Below are positions 25,588 through 34,352 of a stretch of 64,000 nt of DNA, piece after piece. The DNA is from CBDUXT01 sp965371245 (lineage in GTDB: Bacteria; Planctomycetota; Phycisphaerae; UBA1845), in contig CBDUXT010000013.1 of the NCBI GenBank assembly GCA_965371245.1, positions 15,792 through 79,791 on the forward strand, given 5' to 3'. A model generated the notes under the pieces. It searched no databases. It was not told where the DNA came from and was given only the letters and a program-made list of their open reading frames with translations. Position 1 is the first letter of the stretch. Each line of letters starts with the position of its first letter. The translations under genes were made by a program, and so were the position numbers.

Positions 25588-27809
25588 TACTTCTTCCCTC
25601 CGTTCTTACCGTTCTTCTTCACCGTCACTTCCACAATCGTCATCGTGTCGTTGCCGAAGATGTCAACGACCTTCACGGCCAGCTTCCGCCGTCCGGGTTT
25701 GCACTCGTGGAACACGCTCTTCATTTCCAGCGTGCGATCCTTCTTCGTGCGAAACGATTGCCACTCGTTCTCGAAGATGAAGTCACCCGTCCAGGTCTCC
25801 TCCCACTCATCGGTGGCCTCGTTCTTCACTCGGACGATCTCCCGCTTGCTCTCAAAGTCGAAGTCCACCGCCCAGTAGTCGATCCAGTCCGTCCATTTCT
25901 CGGTCAGCACCTCGCGCTTGACGATCCCCTTGGCGTCCTTGCTCACCTTCACGATCTGACCCTTCTCCACCACGATGCGGCTACCTTTTTTCTTGATGGC
26001 CTCCTCGGCGTTAGCAATCGAATCCTGCGAGTAGAACACCGAAAAGTCCGTCAGCTCCACGGCCACGCTGCTCTTCTTGACATGCGGTTTGACCTCGATG
26101 AACGACACATCGTGGAACACGACCTGATTCTTCTCGACGGCCCGCTTGTCGAACACCTCAGCCGGGATGTATTTCGGGGCGATATCGATGCCCTTGGCGC
26201 GGGCTTCGTCCAGCACATTCGGGAACAAGCCCATCTCGAACTCAAAGCCCAGAATGTCCACCTTGGTGATGTGATGCTTGCGACATTCGAGGATGATCTC
26301 CTCGACGAACAATCGCGTCACGGGCAGGTTCACCGGCCCGACCGCTACCAATCGTCCCGCCTTCTTGCCCTGGAAGGCGCTGAAGCCATCCGTCTTCTCC
26401 GCCCGGTAGGCACGAAGGATCAGGTCGAGGAATCGAGCTTCTTTCTCTTCGATCTGCTTGCGCTGTTGTTCTTCACGCAGGTTGGGGTTGACGCCGATGT
26501 AGTGCTGCCGCTCATACTTGCCCAGGTTGAGAATCTCGAAAGCGCGGTAGTCCTTACCGTCCTCCTTGAGTTGCCGTTGCACGCCGATCATGCGCTTGCG
26601 TGTCGTGTGAATACCGAACTTACCTAGGTCGCTGACAATCCACCTACGGCCCAGTTTTTCCGCGACCGCCGCCATCGTGCCAGAACCGCCAAAGAAATCC
26701 GCTATAAGGTCGCCCTCGTTAGAAGAAACTCGCACTATTCGCTCGATTAGAGCTTCAGATTTTTGCGTTGGATACTTGGTATCTTCAAGTGCCTGAGAAT
26801 TCAATGGCAAGACATCGATCCACATGTCGTCGATTGGTGTTCCCGGTTGTTCGTCGAGGTAGAGCCGCTTTTCGTATGAGCCATCGGCTTTCTTGACAAC
26901 ACGACCAGTCTTAAGGTATTTCCTAATGGTTGCCTCAGTAGTAGTTCCAAGCCAGTGAGGGCGGTATTGTCTGCCCTGCTCGTCAAACTGCGTGTAATGG
27001 CTCTTGATGTATGATTCAGCGTATGGAGCATACTGAGTGTTGAAGATGAACGAGCCGGATTTGGAATACCAGAATATTGAGTCGTGCGCTCTGCCGTATT
27101 TCTTGACGCCCTTATATCCTGACGAGGTTTGTCGTTTCCATCTCATGCATCCTTGGTAGTTCTTTGTTCCAAATATCTCGTCTAGAACAAGTCGCAGGTG
27201 ATCTACTAGTCGCCAATCCACATGAACATATATGCTGCCGTCCTCGGCGAGCAAGTCGTGCATGAGGGTGAGCCGTTCATGAATCATGGCGAGGAAAGAG
27301 TCGGCTCCCTTGCCCCAGGTGTCGCGGTAGGCGATCTCTTCGAGGATGTTGGGCTTCTTGGTAAAGGTGTTGTCGCCGATCTCGATGTCCATAGAGAAGT
27401 CGGCCCCAACATCGAACGGTGGGTCGATATAGATCAGCTTCAAACCGCCTTGCTTCTCGATTTCCTCACGCAGCGGCCCGTTCTTGAGCGATGACAGGAT
27501 CAGCTTGTTGTCGCCCCAGATGAGCTTGTTCGTCCAGCCCTTGAGCTGCCTTCCGCGCTCGTCCAGGCTGAACAGCAAACCCTGATCGTCTTTTCGCTTG
27601 GTGTCAGCCTCCGCACGGGGTTCATCCACATGCTCGATGGTCTGAAAGGGAAGAACAATGTTGCAGACCTCGCCCGTCTTGCCGTTCCAAACCAACTCCA
27701 CTTCCCGCTTGTCTTCAAAAAGCAGAAAGCGGTACTTGTCGGGCAGGGGTTTGTCGGCTTCGAGGAACCGGATGATGTCTTGCTGTTCCTGTTCCGTCAG
27801 TCGCGGCAT
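25587..27809 (-). CDS. mod: Type III DNA methyltransferase, Mod subunit
   Basis: 740 residues. Order is typical of the beta class: motif IV DPPF (129-132) before motif I FGGSG (373-377). The usual DPPY Tyr is Phe. Residues ~190-373 between them form the target-recognition region; the DNA for this part (about 26690-27240) is visibly richer in A/T than both flanks. The C-terminal ~300 residues after EKLGRRWIVSDL are an extra domain found in long Mod proteins. It would methylate adenine in the recognition site and give the Res-Mod complex its specificity. AGGGAT precedes the ATG. No simple-sequence tract that would suggest phase variation was seen. Confidence 0.93.
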   Translation of the reverse strand: MPRLTEQEQQDIIRFLEADKPLPDKYRFLLFEDKREVELVWNGKTGEVCNIVLPFQTIEHVDEPRAEADTKRKDDQGLLFSLDERGRQLKGWTNKLIWGDNKLILSSLKNGPLREEIEKQGGLKLIYIDPPFDVGADFSMDIEIGDNTFTKKPNILEEIAYRDTWGKGADSFLAMIHERLTLMHDLLAEDGSIYVHVDWRLVDHLRLVLDEIFGTKNYQGCMRWKRQTSSGYKGVKKYGRAHDSIFWYSKSGSFIFNTQYAPYAESYIKSHYTQFDEQGRQYRPHWLGTTTEATIRKYLKTGRVVKKADGSYEKRLYLDEQPGTPIDDMWIDVLPLNSQALEDTKYPTQKSEALIERIVRVSSNEGDLIADFFGGSGTMAAVAEKLGRRWIVSDLGKFGIHTTRKRMIGVQRQLKEDGKDYRAFEILNLGKYERQHYIGVNPNLREEQQRKQIEEKEARFLDLILRAYRAEKTDGFSAFQGKKAGRLVAVGPVNLPVTRLFVEEIILECRKHHITKVDILGFEFEMGLFPNVLDEARAKGIDIAPKYIPAEVFDKRAVEKNQVVFHDVSFIEVKPHVKKSSVAVELTDFSVFYSQDSIANAEEAIKKKGSRIVVEKGQIVKVSKDAKGIVKREVLTEKWTDWIDYWAVDFDFESKREIVRVKNEATDEWEETWTGDFIFENEWQSFRTKKDRTLEMKSVFHECKPGRRKLAVKVVDIFGNDTMTIVEVTVKKNGKNGGKK

Positions 27810-28134
27810 GTCGATCCCTTGTCTTCACTTGAGCAAACGCGCGAGTAGGATGCGACGCGCGGCGATCGGTCATCACCGGCTTGCTCAGAGAGTACGGTCA
27901 GGTGTTCGTGTCGCCGAACCGTGGCGTACGGGCTGCTGCTTCGCCCGGAAAAGGACATGATGCGGTACGAACGTCCCGCCCACAAGCAAAACGCCTCTGG
28001 TTGCCCCAAAGTCGCCAAGGGACGTCGCAGGATTGATCGAGTCGGTGGGCTGGCTATACTCGTGCTTGAGCGGCCGGTCGCGGCACCCCGGAGCGTTGCC
28101 CGAGGATCAGGACCGCAAGAGCAGGAACACCTAC
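27810..28134. other. Divergent gene-free stretch mod / PIN-TRAM gene
   Basis: 325 bases between the divergent mod gene and the PIN-TRAM gene. It should hold promoters for both. No clear promoter, operator or repeat could be identified. Confidence 0.35.
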
Positions 28135-29277
28135 ATGGAGCCGTCCGCATCCAAACCGCCGTTGCCCACGCCTCTGACGGGCGCGGTGTTCCTTCTCGGC
28201 TTGCGCGTAATCTTCGTTCTGGCCTTGGGCGCCGTGGGGTGGAGCCTGGCCTCCGAGCTCAGGGTTCTCTTGCTAGCCGATGCGGAAGGGCTGGGCCGGT
28301 ACGGCGGCCTGATTATGACGATTTTCCTGTGCGTGGCGGTCATCGTCATCGCCCTGGATGTCTTCTTCATCCCCCGCAAATCGCTCGCGGCGATCTCGGG
28401 CGTCTTCTTCGGGCTGATCGTGGGGATGGTCGTTGCCTACGGCTTGTCCTTGATTATTGACCTGATGGCCGGCACCAACATCCAAGGGGAGATGACGGTC
28501 ACGCAACTATCCGTCGTGCGCGCGTTGAAGGTGGCGATCGGCGTGACCTGCTGCTACATCGCGGTCAGCTTCGTTCTGCAAACCAAGGACGACGTTCGAT
28601 TCGTCATTCCCTACGTCGAGTTCTCCAAAGAAACCAAGGGCAGCAGGCCGATGGTCCTGGACACCTCCGTCATCGTCGATGGAAGAATCGCCGACATTGC
28701 CAACACGCGGATTCTCGAATCGGAACTCATCGTTCCGCGATTCGTCCTTCACGAGTTGCAGACGATCGCCGACAGCTCTGACAAGTTGAAGCGAAGCCGT
28801 GGGCGGCGAGGTCTGGACATGCTCAACAAGATGCAGGGCAACGAGAACGTTGATATCCGAATCCTTGACGTCGTGCCGGAGCGCAGCAGCGAGGGCGCCG
28901 GCGTCGATGAAATGCTCGTCGATCTTGCGCTCCAGCTCAACGGCAACGTCGTGACCAACGACTACAACCTGAACAAGATCGCACAGCTTCGCGGCGTCCC
29001 GGTCGTGAACATCAACGACCTGGCCAACGCCCTGAAGCCCGTTGTCCTCCCGGGTGAGCCCATGGCCGTCAAGGTCATCAAGGCCGGCGAAGAGGCCGGG
29101 CAAGGCATCGGATACCTCGACGACGGCACCATGGTGGTCGCCGAAGGGGCGCGCAACCACATCGGTGAAACCGTGACCCTGACGGTCACCAGCGTACTTC
29201 AGACATCCGCGGGTCGGATGATCTTCGGTCGGCTCGAAGGAGCCGCGGCCCACGAACGGCGCAAGCCGAGGGCCTAG
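28135..29277 (+). CDS. Membrane-bound PIN-TRAM domain protein (YacL-like)
   Basis: 380 residues from ATG 28135 (AGGA upstream). Four predicted helices in the first ~150 residues (near 14-36, 57-79, 84-110, 127-149). A PIN nuclease domain follows, with acidic residues D176 and D182 in VLDTSVIVDGR, an Asp in VDEMLVDLAL and TNDYNLNKIA. The C-terminal TRAM domain (~310-365; GQGIGYLDDGTMVVAE, LTVTSVLQTSAGRMIFGRL in parts) binds RNA. This is the Bacillus YacL layout, often beside ispD as here (43-base gap). A ribonuclease role is inferred from the domains. Confidence 0.85.
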   Translation: MEPSASKPPLPTPLTGAVFLLGLRVIFVLALGAVGWSLASELRVLLLADAEGLGRYGGLIMTIFLCVAVIVIALDVFFIPRKSLAAISGVFFGLIVGMVVAYGLSLIIDLMAGTNIQGEMTVTQLSVVRALKVAIGVTCCYIAVSFVLQTKDDVRFVIPYVEFSKETKGSRPMVLDTSVIVDGRIADIANTRILESELIVPRFVLHELQTIADSSDKLKRSRGRRGLDMLNKMQGNENVDIRILDVVPERSSEGAGVDEMLVDLALQLNGNVVTNDYNLNKIAQLRGVPVVNINDLANALKPVVLPGEPMAVKVIKAGEEAGQGIGYLDDGTMVVAEGARNHIGETVTLTVTSVLQTSAGRMIFGRLEGAAAHERRKPRA

Positions 29278-29319
29278 CGATCGTAGACCGCGCGGCGCAA
29301 CGAGGAGCACATCCGCAAC

Positions 29320-30057
29320 ATGTCCAAGTTCTGCGTGATCATCCCGGCGGCCGGTAAGGCCGAACGGTTCGGCGGGTCGATGAACAAGACCTTCGCCAAG
29401 CTCGACGGCCGACCCGTGTTTCTTCGCTCCCTGGAGCACTTCATCAACCGCGGCGATGTGTGTCAGACCATCCTCGCGATCGCCCCCGAGGACGCCGCCA
29501 CCATGAAAACGTCCTACGGCGCCAATCTGGGCTTCCTGGGCATAAAGCTCGTGGAAGGCGGGGCCAGGCGATGCGACACGGTGGCTGCTGCGTTGGCGGA
29601 GGTCGCGGAGGACGCGTCCCATGTCGCGGTGCATGACGCGGCCAGGCCGTGCGTGACCGAGGCGATGATCGACGCGGTTTTTGCAGAGGCCGTCAAGACC
29701 GGAGCCGCCATCCTGGCCGCCCCGATCACCGACACGCTCAAGCGCGCCTCGCCGGCGAATGTGATCGAAGAGACGACCTCACGCGAGAATCTTTATCAGG
29801 CGCAAACGCCTCAGGTGTTTCGCAAGGACGTCCTGATCGATGCATACGCAAGAATCAGCGAGGCGAAGAAGCAGGAAGTCACAGACGACGCGCAGGTCGT
29901 GGAACTCGCCGGCCATCCTGTGTCCATTGTGATATCTGACGCAACCAACCTGAAAATCACAACGAAAGCGGATATGGTTCTCGGTAACGCCATCATCAAA
30001 TCTCGACCGGTCAAGCGTGTCCCGCGGTTCGGTGCATTCGAGGAGGCACAATGGTAG
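29320..30057 (+). CDS. ispD: 2-C-methyl-D-erythritol 4-phosphate cytidylyltransferase IspD
   Basis: 245 residues. Transfers CMP from CTP to MEP in the non-mevalonate isoprenoid pathway. The signature IIPAAGKAERFGG (8-20) includes the Gly-rich loop and Arg; a conserved Lys follows in MNKTFAKLDGRPVF. HDAARPCVT, the ITDTLK loop and YQAQTPQVFR are the further substrate-binding motifs. GAGGAG lies upstream of the start. It is downstream of the PIN-TRAM gene, an arrangement also seen in Firmicutes. Confidence 0.95.
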   Translation: MSKFCVIIPAAGKAERFGGSMNKTFAKLDGRPVFLRSLEHFINRGDVCQTILAIAPEDAATMKTSYGANLGFLGIKLVEGGARRCDTVAAALAEVAEDASHVAVHDAARPCVTEAMIDAVFAEAVKTGAAILAAPITDTLKRASPANVIEETTSRENLYQAQTPQVFRKDVLIDAYARISEAKKQEVTDDAQVVELAGHPVSIVISDATNLKITTKADMVLGNAIIKSRPVKRVPRFGAFEEAQW

Positions 30058-30179
30058 GGCGGGGATTCCGGTACGATTGGCCTTGACGGCGCGCGCCGCC
30101 ATCGATCTAATGGGCTGTTGGCTGTAGGTAGATAGCCAAGGAAGGACGCACCCCTCACTGACGACGCCAAGGAGAGGCT

Positions 30180-31040
30180 ATGCTTCGCATCCCCCGAAAA
30201 CCCTATGGACTATGCTTGACCGCGATAAGTGTTCTGACCGGGCTTTCCCTGGTCGGTTGCCGAACGGACCGAACGACCGCCCGCCTCAACGATCCCCTCG
30301 CACGAGAATACGCCCGCGCGCCCCGCGCCGCCGACAGGTCTTCGCCGGGCGTGGAACTTTCGATCGCCGATGCCCACGAGGTGGACATCGTCGAGGCGTT
30401 GGTCGCGAACCGCAACGACTATCAGCGGCGACTCGAGCAGCTCCGGGCGTTCTACGAATCCAAGGGACATCTCCGCAAGGCGGGTTGGGCGGCCTTCGAG
30501 CTGAAGGGCCTGGGCGGCGTGCAGAAGTTCCGTTACATCCTCGATGCCGACGTAACCTCCGATGCGTTGCGGCCGGCGAACCTTATCCCCGAGGCGGAAA
30601 CCATGTTCGCCGCCGCCAAAGACCTCATGCGGCGGGGTGGACACGGCATTCCGGCGCTCTATCGTCAGGACCGCATGATCGAGGCCGCCAACATGTTCCG
30701 CGACATGATTCAACGCTTCCCCTCGAGTGAGAAGATCGATGACGCCGCGTTCTTCCTGGGCGAGATTCACAAGGAGTACCTGCCCAACCAGGAAGAGATC
30801 GCGGTCCGGTGGTACGAGCGCGCCTGGACCTGGGACACCTACACACCGCACCCTGCGCGGTTTCAGGCGGCCGTGTTGTATGACTATCGTCTGCACGACC
30901 GTGACCGGGCTCTGGAGCTCTACCGCGCCGTCCTTGAGCATGAGACAGCCACCGAAAGCAACGTTCGCTTCGCCACGCGCCGCATTCATGAACTCAGCGG
31001 TGGCGGCGACCGGACCGCGCGAGCCGTCGCGCGCCCTTAG
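30180..31040 (+). CDS. TPR-type lipoprotein
   Basis: 286 residues. A lipoprotein signal peptide ends in LSLVGC with the lipidated Cys at 27. The mature part is helical, with tetratricopeptide-like segments (IEAANMFRDMIQRFPSSEKIDDAAFFLGEI, DRALELYRAVLEHE in parts), so it is probably a periplasmic scaffold. It resembles BamD/YbgF-type proteins in repeat pattern, but I cannot assign it to either. AAGGAGAGG lies before the start. The next gene starts 48 bases on. Confidence 0.72.
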   Translation: MLRIPRKPYGLCLTAISVLTGLSLVGCRTDRTTARLNDPLAREYARAPRAADRSSPGVELSIADAHEVDIVEALVANRNDYQRRLEQLRAFYESKGHLRKAGWAAFELKGLGGVQKFRYILDADVTSDALRPANLIPEAETMFAAAKDLMRRGGHGIPALYRQDRMIEAANMFRDMIQRFPSSEKIDDAAFFLGEIHKEYLPNQEEIAVRWYERAWTWDTYTPHPARFQAAVLYDYRLHDRDRALELYRAVLEHETATESNVRFATRRIHELSGGGDRTARAVARP

Positions 31041-31088
31041 GGGGGGAAATACGCACTCGCCCGGAACCACGAGACGGCCTAGGCCACC

Positions 31089-31631
31089 ATGCCGCGGATT
31101 TTCGCCGCCCTAGCCTTCGGTGAACTGATCGTCCTGCTCGGGGTGGTAGGATTGGGCTCAGCCGCGCTCGAAGCCGGGCCGAGCCGACATGTCTTGCTCG
31201 CGCTGTTCGCGCTGCTCTTGAGCTGTCTGATTCAGGTGATCGCCTTCACCTACCTCACGGTAACGGGCAAGATGATCGCACAGGCCGTCCACCTGGGCGA
31301 CTTGGGGATGGACGCCATCGATGACGTGAAACGGATCAAGCGCACGTTCGCGCGCCTTCTTGTACTGGTCGTCGGCGCCGTCCTGTTCGCAACGATCACC
31401 GGCGCCCGACACTGGCGATCAGAAGGCGGTGCGTGGCCCCACCTGATCGCCGCTCTTGTCCTCCTGGCGGTCCATGTAGGGGCGTACTATCGACAGTATC
31501 GGCTCGTCGTCGAAAATGCCATCCTGGGGGAGCGGACCCTCGCGCGCTACGCGGAACGGCGCGGTCGGGTTGAAACCCCGGCGGCTGCGGGGTCGAGGGT
31601 GGAGGAACCTCCAGGCGGGAGCGGGCGGTAG
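31089..31631 (+). CDS. Membrane protein of unknown function
   Basis: 180 residues with four predicted helices (about 4-27, 34-60, 92-112 and 117-138). A conserved-looking cytoplasmic loop (HLGDLGMDAIDDVKRIKRTF) lies between helices 2 and 3, and a charged C-terminal tail follows. No family recognised. It starts 48 bases after the TPR lipoprotein gene on the same strand and may be in the same transcript. The ribosome site is weak. Confidence 0.6.
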   Translation: MPRIFAALAFGELIVLLGVVGLGSAALEAGPSRHVLLALFALLLSCLIQVIAFTYLTVTGKMIAQAVHLGDLGMDAIDDVKRIKRTFARLLVLVVGAVLFATITGARHWRSEGGAWPHLIAALVLLAVHVGAYYRQYRLVVENAILGERTLARYAERRGRVETPAAAGSRVEEPPGGSGR

Positions 31632-31663
31632 TCGAGCGTGTGGTGGGTGGCTGTAACTGTATT

Positions 31664-31683
31664 ACATAATAATAGTATAATGT
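31664..31683. promoter_or_regulatory. 20-bp dyad overlapping a TATAAT box, candidate operator
   Basis: ACATAATAATAGTATAATGT matches its own reverse complement at 16 of 20 positions. It contains TATAAT at 31676-31681, in the only strongly AT-rich patch of the region (31655-31715). It lies 48 bases upstream of a winged-helix regulator gene, so autoregulation is likely. No good -35 box is visible. Confidence 0.5.
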
Positions 31684-31730
31684 TATTCTGCAATTCCAGG
31701 ATAAAGTAATATGTCGTTCGGGAGATGGTG

Positions 31731-32312
31731 ATGGCAAGAAAGCGGACCGGCCCAAAGCGGATATCCTCCAAACCGGGCGCCGGTCGCGCCAAACGCGGCG
31801 GTAGGGGGGGCTCGGCTCGCTTGGCCGCGCGGGATGTATCGCCGGCGACGCTGCGCCGCAGGTTTCCCGACCTCAAGACCGCTGACGGCTGCAGCGCGTC
31901 TTTGATCATCGCCGAACGAAGCGGGAGCCAGTGGGACCATGCCCACGAGATCGCCGTGGTCTCTGAACGAAAGAGTGACAAGGCGTCGGCGGTGGGGGGG
32001 CTGCGGGCTCCGAAACTGCCCGCTCGAACGTGCCAGGCGCTGGCGGCCCTCGGTCACGAGCAGCGGGGTAAGATCCTGGCAAAACTGCTGGAGGGTCCGG
32101 CGACCTATCGGGCGCTTCAGCGCACGACAAAACTCCAGGCCGGTCCGTTGTATCACCACGTCAATCAGTTGCGCCTCGCCGGATTGGCCTTGCCGAAGCA
32201 GCGAGACCTCTACGAATTGACGCGGAGCGGACGCAACCTGTTACTGACCGCGCTGGCGCTCGGACCGCTTCTACGTGATAAGCGGCGCCGCCCGCTGCCC
32301 AAGCCTACGTAG
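31731..32312 (+). CDS. Winged-helix (ArsR-like) regulator
   Basis: 193 residues from ATG 31731, which has GGAG six bases upstream (ATG 31725 would touch it). The first ~45 residues are basic and low in complexity (RTGPKRISSKPGAGRAKRGGRGG in parts). The C-terminal ~85 residues have the ArsR/HxlR-like winged helix: ALAALGHEQRGKILAKLLEGPATYRAL, LQAGPLYHHVNQLRLAGLA, RDLYELTRSGRNLL (in parts). The middle is not recognised; no metal-binding Cys motif is present. It probably binds the dyad upstream of its own gene. Confidence 0.72.
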   Translation: MARKRTGPKRISSKPGAGRAKRGGRGGSARLAARDVSPATLRRRFPDLKTADGCSASLIIAERSGSQWDHAHEIAVVSERKSDKASAVGGLRAPKLPARTCQALAALGHEQRGKILAKLLEGPATYRALQRTTKLQAGPLYHHVNQLRLAGLALPKQRDLYELTRSGRNLLLTALALGPLLRDKRRRPLPKPT

Positions 32313-32362
32313 CGAGCCGTCTCACCACGCCCACGGGCGGCATCAGTGGGGCCCATCGATCC

Positions 32363-33502
32363 ATGTCCGAATCACTCAACATCGCCTTCCTGGAACCCTA
32401 TTACGGCGGATCACACGCCGCGTTCGTGGACACCTGGTCTGCGTTCAGCCGGCACAACATCACGCTGGATACACTGCCCGCCCGAAAATGGAAGTGGCGC
32501 ATGCGCGGGGCGGCCATCTGGTTTTCACGCCGCGCCGCGGCGTGGGGGCGATCGGATGACGGTGGGGCGGTGGAAGCGATCGTTTGCAGTGACATGCTCA
32601 GCGTCGCCGACCTGCGCGCGATGTTGCCGGGGGAGATGCGCAACGTACCCATCGTCTGTTATTTCCACGAGAACCAGTTGACCTATCCGATCTCCGCCGA
32701 TGACAAACGCGACTATCAATACGGCATGACCAACATCACGTCGTGCCTGGCCGCCGACGCCGTCTGGTTCAACTCGTGTTTTCACCGAGACGACTTCCTG
32801 GCGGCCGCGCGCGAACTCTTGCACAAGATGCCCGACTTCGTACCCACCGACATCATCGACCGGATCAAGACGAAGTCCGCGGTGCTGCCTCCGCCGATCG
32901 CGCTTGGCGATGCACCGCGGCAAAAGGCCGCAGCGGGCGAACCGCTGACCATCCTCTGGTGTCACCGCTGGGAGTTCGACAAGAACCCCGAGGTCTTCTT
33001 CGCCGCACTCTTGCGCCTAAGCGATGAGGGCGTGCCGTTTCGCCTGGTGCTCCTCGGCGAACAGTTCCGCACGGCCCCGGCGGTGTTTTCGGACTCGTGG
33101 GATCGGCTCGAGCCGCACATCGTGCATGCCGGGCACGTCGATGGACGTCAGGAATACATCGATAGGCTCGCCACCTGCGATCTGGTCGTCAGCACGGCCA
33201 TCCAGGAGAACTTTGGAATCGCTGTTCTCGAAGCGATTCTTTCGGGCTGTCAACCGCTGTTGCCCGGGCGGCTCGCTTACCCGGAGATCATCCCCGAAGA
33301 GTTCCACGCCGCATGCCTGTTCCCGGCGGACGGTGACCTATGCGACCGTCTGCGGCATCTTCTTGGCGGCGGGCTGATGGACGCAACGGACCGGCGACGA
33401 CTACAAGCCTCTTGCGAAGCTCGCTTCGGCGCGGTGAACGTGATACCGCGGATCGACAACGCGCTGTCGGCCATCGTTCGGTTGCACCGAGCGACTCGCT
33501 GA
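32363..33502 (+). CDS. DUF3524/GT4 glycosyltransferase (tRNA-queuosine mannosyltransferase-like)
   Basis: 379 residues. The N-terminal ~165 residues match the DUF3524 domain: FLEPYYGGSHAAFVDTW, LPARKWKWRMRGAAIWF and YFHENQLTYP. The C-terminal half is a GT-B Rossmann domain (ILWCHRWEFDKNPEVFFAAL, then the nucleotide-sugar site VVSTAIQENFGIAVLEAI). This is the architecture of vertebrate GTDC1, which mannosylates queuosine in tRNA-Asp. Whether bacterial members do the same is inference; no tgt or queuosine gene is in the window. The upstream ribosome site is weak. Confidence 0.8.
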   Translation: MSESLNIAFLEPYYGGSHAAFVDTWSAFSRHNITLDTLPARKWKWRMRGAAIWFSRRAAAWGRSDDGGAVEAIVCSDMLSVADLRAMLPGEMRNVPIVCYFHENQLTYPISADDKRDYQYGMTNITSCLAADAVWFNSCFHRDDFLAAARELLHKMPDFVPTDIIDRIKTKSAVLPPPIALGDAPRQKAAAGEPLTILWCHRWEFDKNPEVFFAALLRLSDEGVPFRLVLLGEQFRTAPAVFSDSWDRLEPHIVHAGHVDGRQEYIDRLATCDLVVSTAIQENFGIAVLEAILSGCQPLLPGRLAYPEIIPEEFHAACLFPADGDLCDRLRHLLGGGLMDATDRRRLQASCEARFGAVNVIPRIDNALSAIVRLHRATR

Positions 33503-33543
33503 CCGGCTCAGTCCATGATGGATGGGTTCACGGACGATCCGAG

Positions 33544-33571
33544 ATTTAACGTCCGATAAGGTATGTTAGGT
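33544..33571. other. Tentative dif-like sequence
   Basis: Two 11-base arms, ATTTAACGTCC and GTATGTTAGGT, around a 6-base centre GATAAG. On the minus strand about 15 of 22 arm positions fit the general XerC/XerD dif pattern, with ...GTTAAAT at the XerD end. It lies in a convergent intergenic region where coding changes from mainly plus to mainly minus. No copy elsewhere in the window. Could be chance. Confidence 0.22.
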
Positions 33572-33644
33572 TGCATTGACGGTGGGGCGGCTCCTCCGGG
33601 TCGCGCCCACTGGTCATGAAGCGATCAGTCGTACCGACTGGGGC

Positions 33645-33974
33645 CTACGGGCGGCGGCGTCCGCGAGATGGCTTCGCCTTGCCCGCCGCGGAGTTGCGCA
33701 TCTCGTTAAGATCGATGCCCTGGAGGATCTCAATGCTCTGTCGACCCGCGTTGAAGCGATAGGCAATGAGGCGCCCCACCGGAACGTCCAGCAGATACAC
33801 GAGTTCTTGATCGCCGGAGGCATCGCTGCCGACGGTCATGACGAAATCGCCGGAAGTCGTTGTCATGCCCGAGGCGAAAGCCGGCGCGGGGCGGGTGTGG
33901 ATCACGAGCAGGCCTACCAACAGGATCAAGGCCGTCGTCGAGAGAACGCCGATGGTGAGATTCTTCGTATCCAT
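33645..33974 (-). CDS. Small signal-anchored protein, paralogue of the next
   Basis: 109 residues from ATG 33974 (GGAG ten bases upstream). An N-terminal helix (LTIGVLSTTALILLVGLLVI) serves as signal or anchor. The exposed part has GDFVMTVGSDASGDQELVYLLDVPVGRLIAYRF (in parts), which aligns with GDFISVTAKAAGQSYDVLYVLDVRERKLFGF of the protein encoded at 34008. The C-terminus is basic (KAKPSRGRRRP). No named family known to me. It lies 33 bases downstream of its paralogue, so they are probably co-expressed. Confidence 0.6.
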   Translation of the reverse strand: MDTKNLTIGVLSTTALILLVGLLVIHTRPAPAFASGMTTTSGDFVMTVGSDASGDQELVYLLDVPVGRLIAYRFNAGRQSIEILQGIDLNEMRNSAAGKAKPSRGRRRP

Positions 33975-34007
33975 CTTTCTGGTCTCCATGAGTGACAAGC
34001 GCATGTC

Positions 34008-34298
34008 CTACTTGGGTCGGAAATCCTGCGTGAGGTCGCGCGCGACCGTCGGTACCAGGTTCCCACGAGGCGGGGCGCCGGGATAGAAGCCGAAGAGCTT
34101 GCGCTCGCGTACGTCCAGCACGTACAGCACGTCGTAGCTTTGGCCGGCGGCCTTGGCGGTGACCGAAATGAAATCGCCGGGACGGGCGCCGGCCTGGGCG
34201 ACGGCGGCTGGCAGCGAAGAGCTGCCCAGGACAAGCGCCGCCAGCAACACCAGGTTTGCCAGCGACAACAGCACAATCAGGGAGTGTTTGGTCTTCAC
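34008..34298 (-). CDS. Small signal-anchored protein, paralogue of the previous
   Basis: 96 residues from GTG 34298, chosen because GGAGG lies nine bases upstream; the ATG at 34352 would add an unlike Arg/Pro segment. Hydrophobic N-terminus (SLIVLLSLANLVLLAALVLG), then Ala-rich linker and a small beta-rich domain (DVLYVLDVRERKLFGFYPG). Both paralogues share a 'GDF...VL(Y/L)LDV...L' core, like proteins that read or report a value from a table; no function can be given. Third small gene upstream at 34353. Confidence 0.6.
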   Translation of the reverse strand: MKTKHSLIVLLSLANLVLLAALVLGSSSLPAAVAQAGARPGDFISVTAKAAGQSYDVLYVLDVRERKLFGFYPGAPPRGNLVPTVARDLTQDFRPK

Positions 34299-34352
34299 GG
34301 GGTCGATCCTCCAGGCAGTGGGTGGACGGACCCGTGTGGGGCCCGCGAGCAC

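Noticed and set aside
25470..26627. 385-codon frame on the plus strand
   Set aside because: Antisense to mod; His/Leu-rich without any family.
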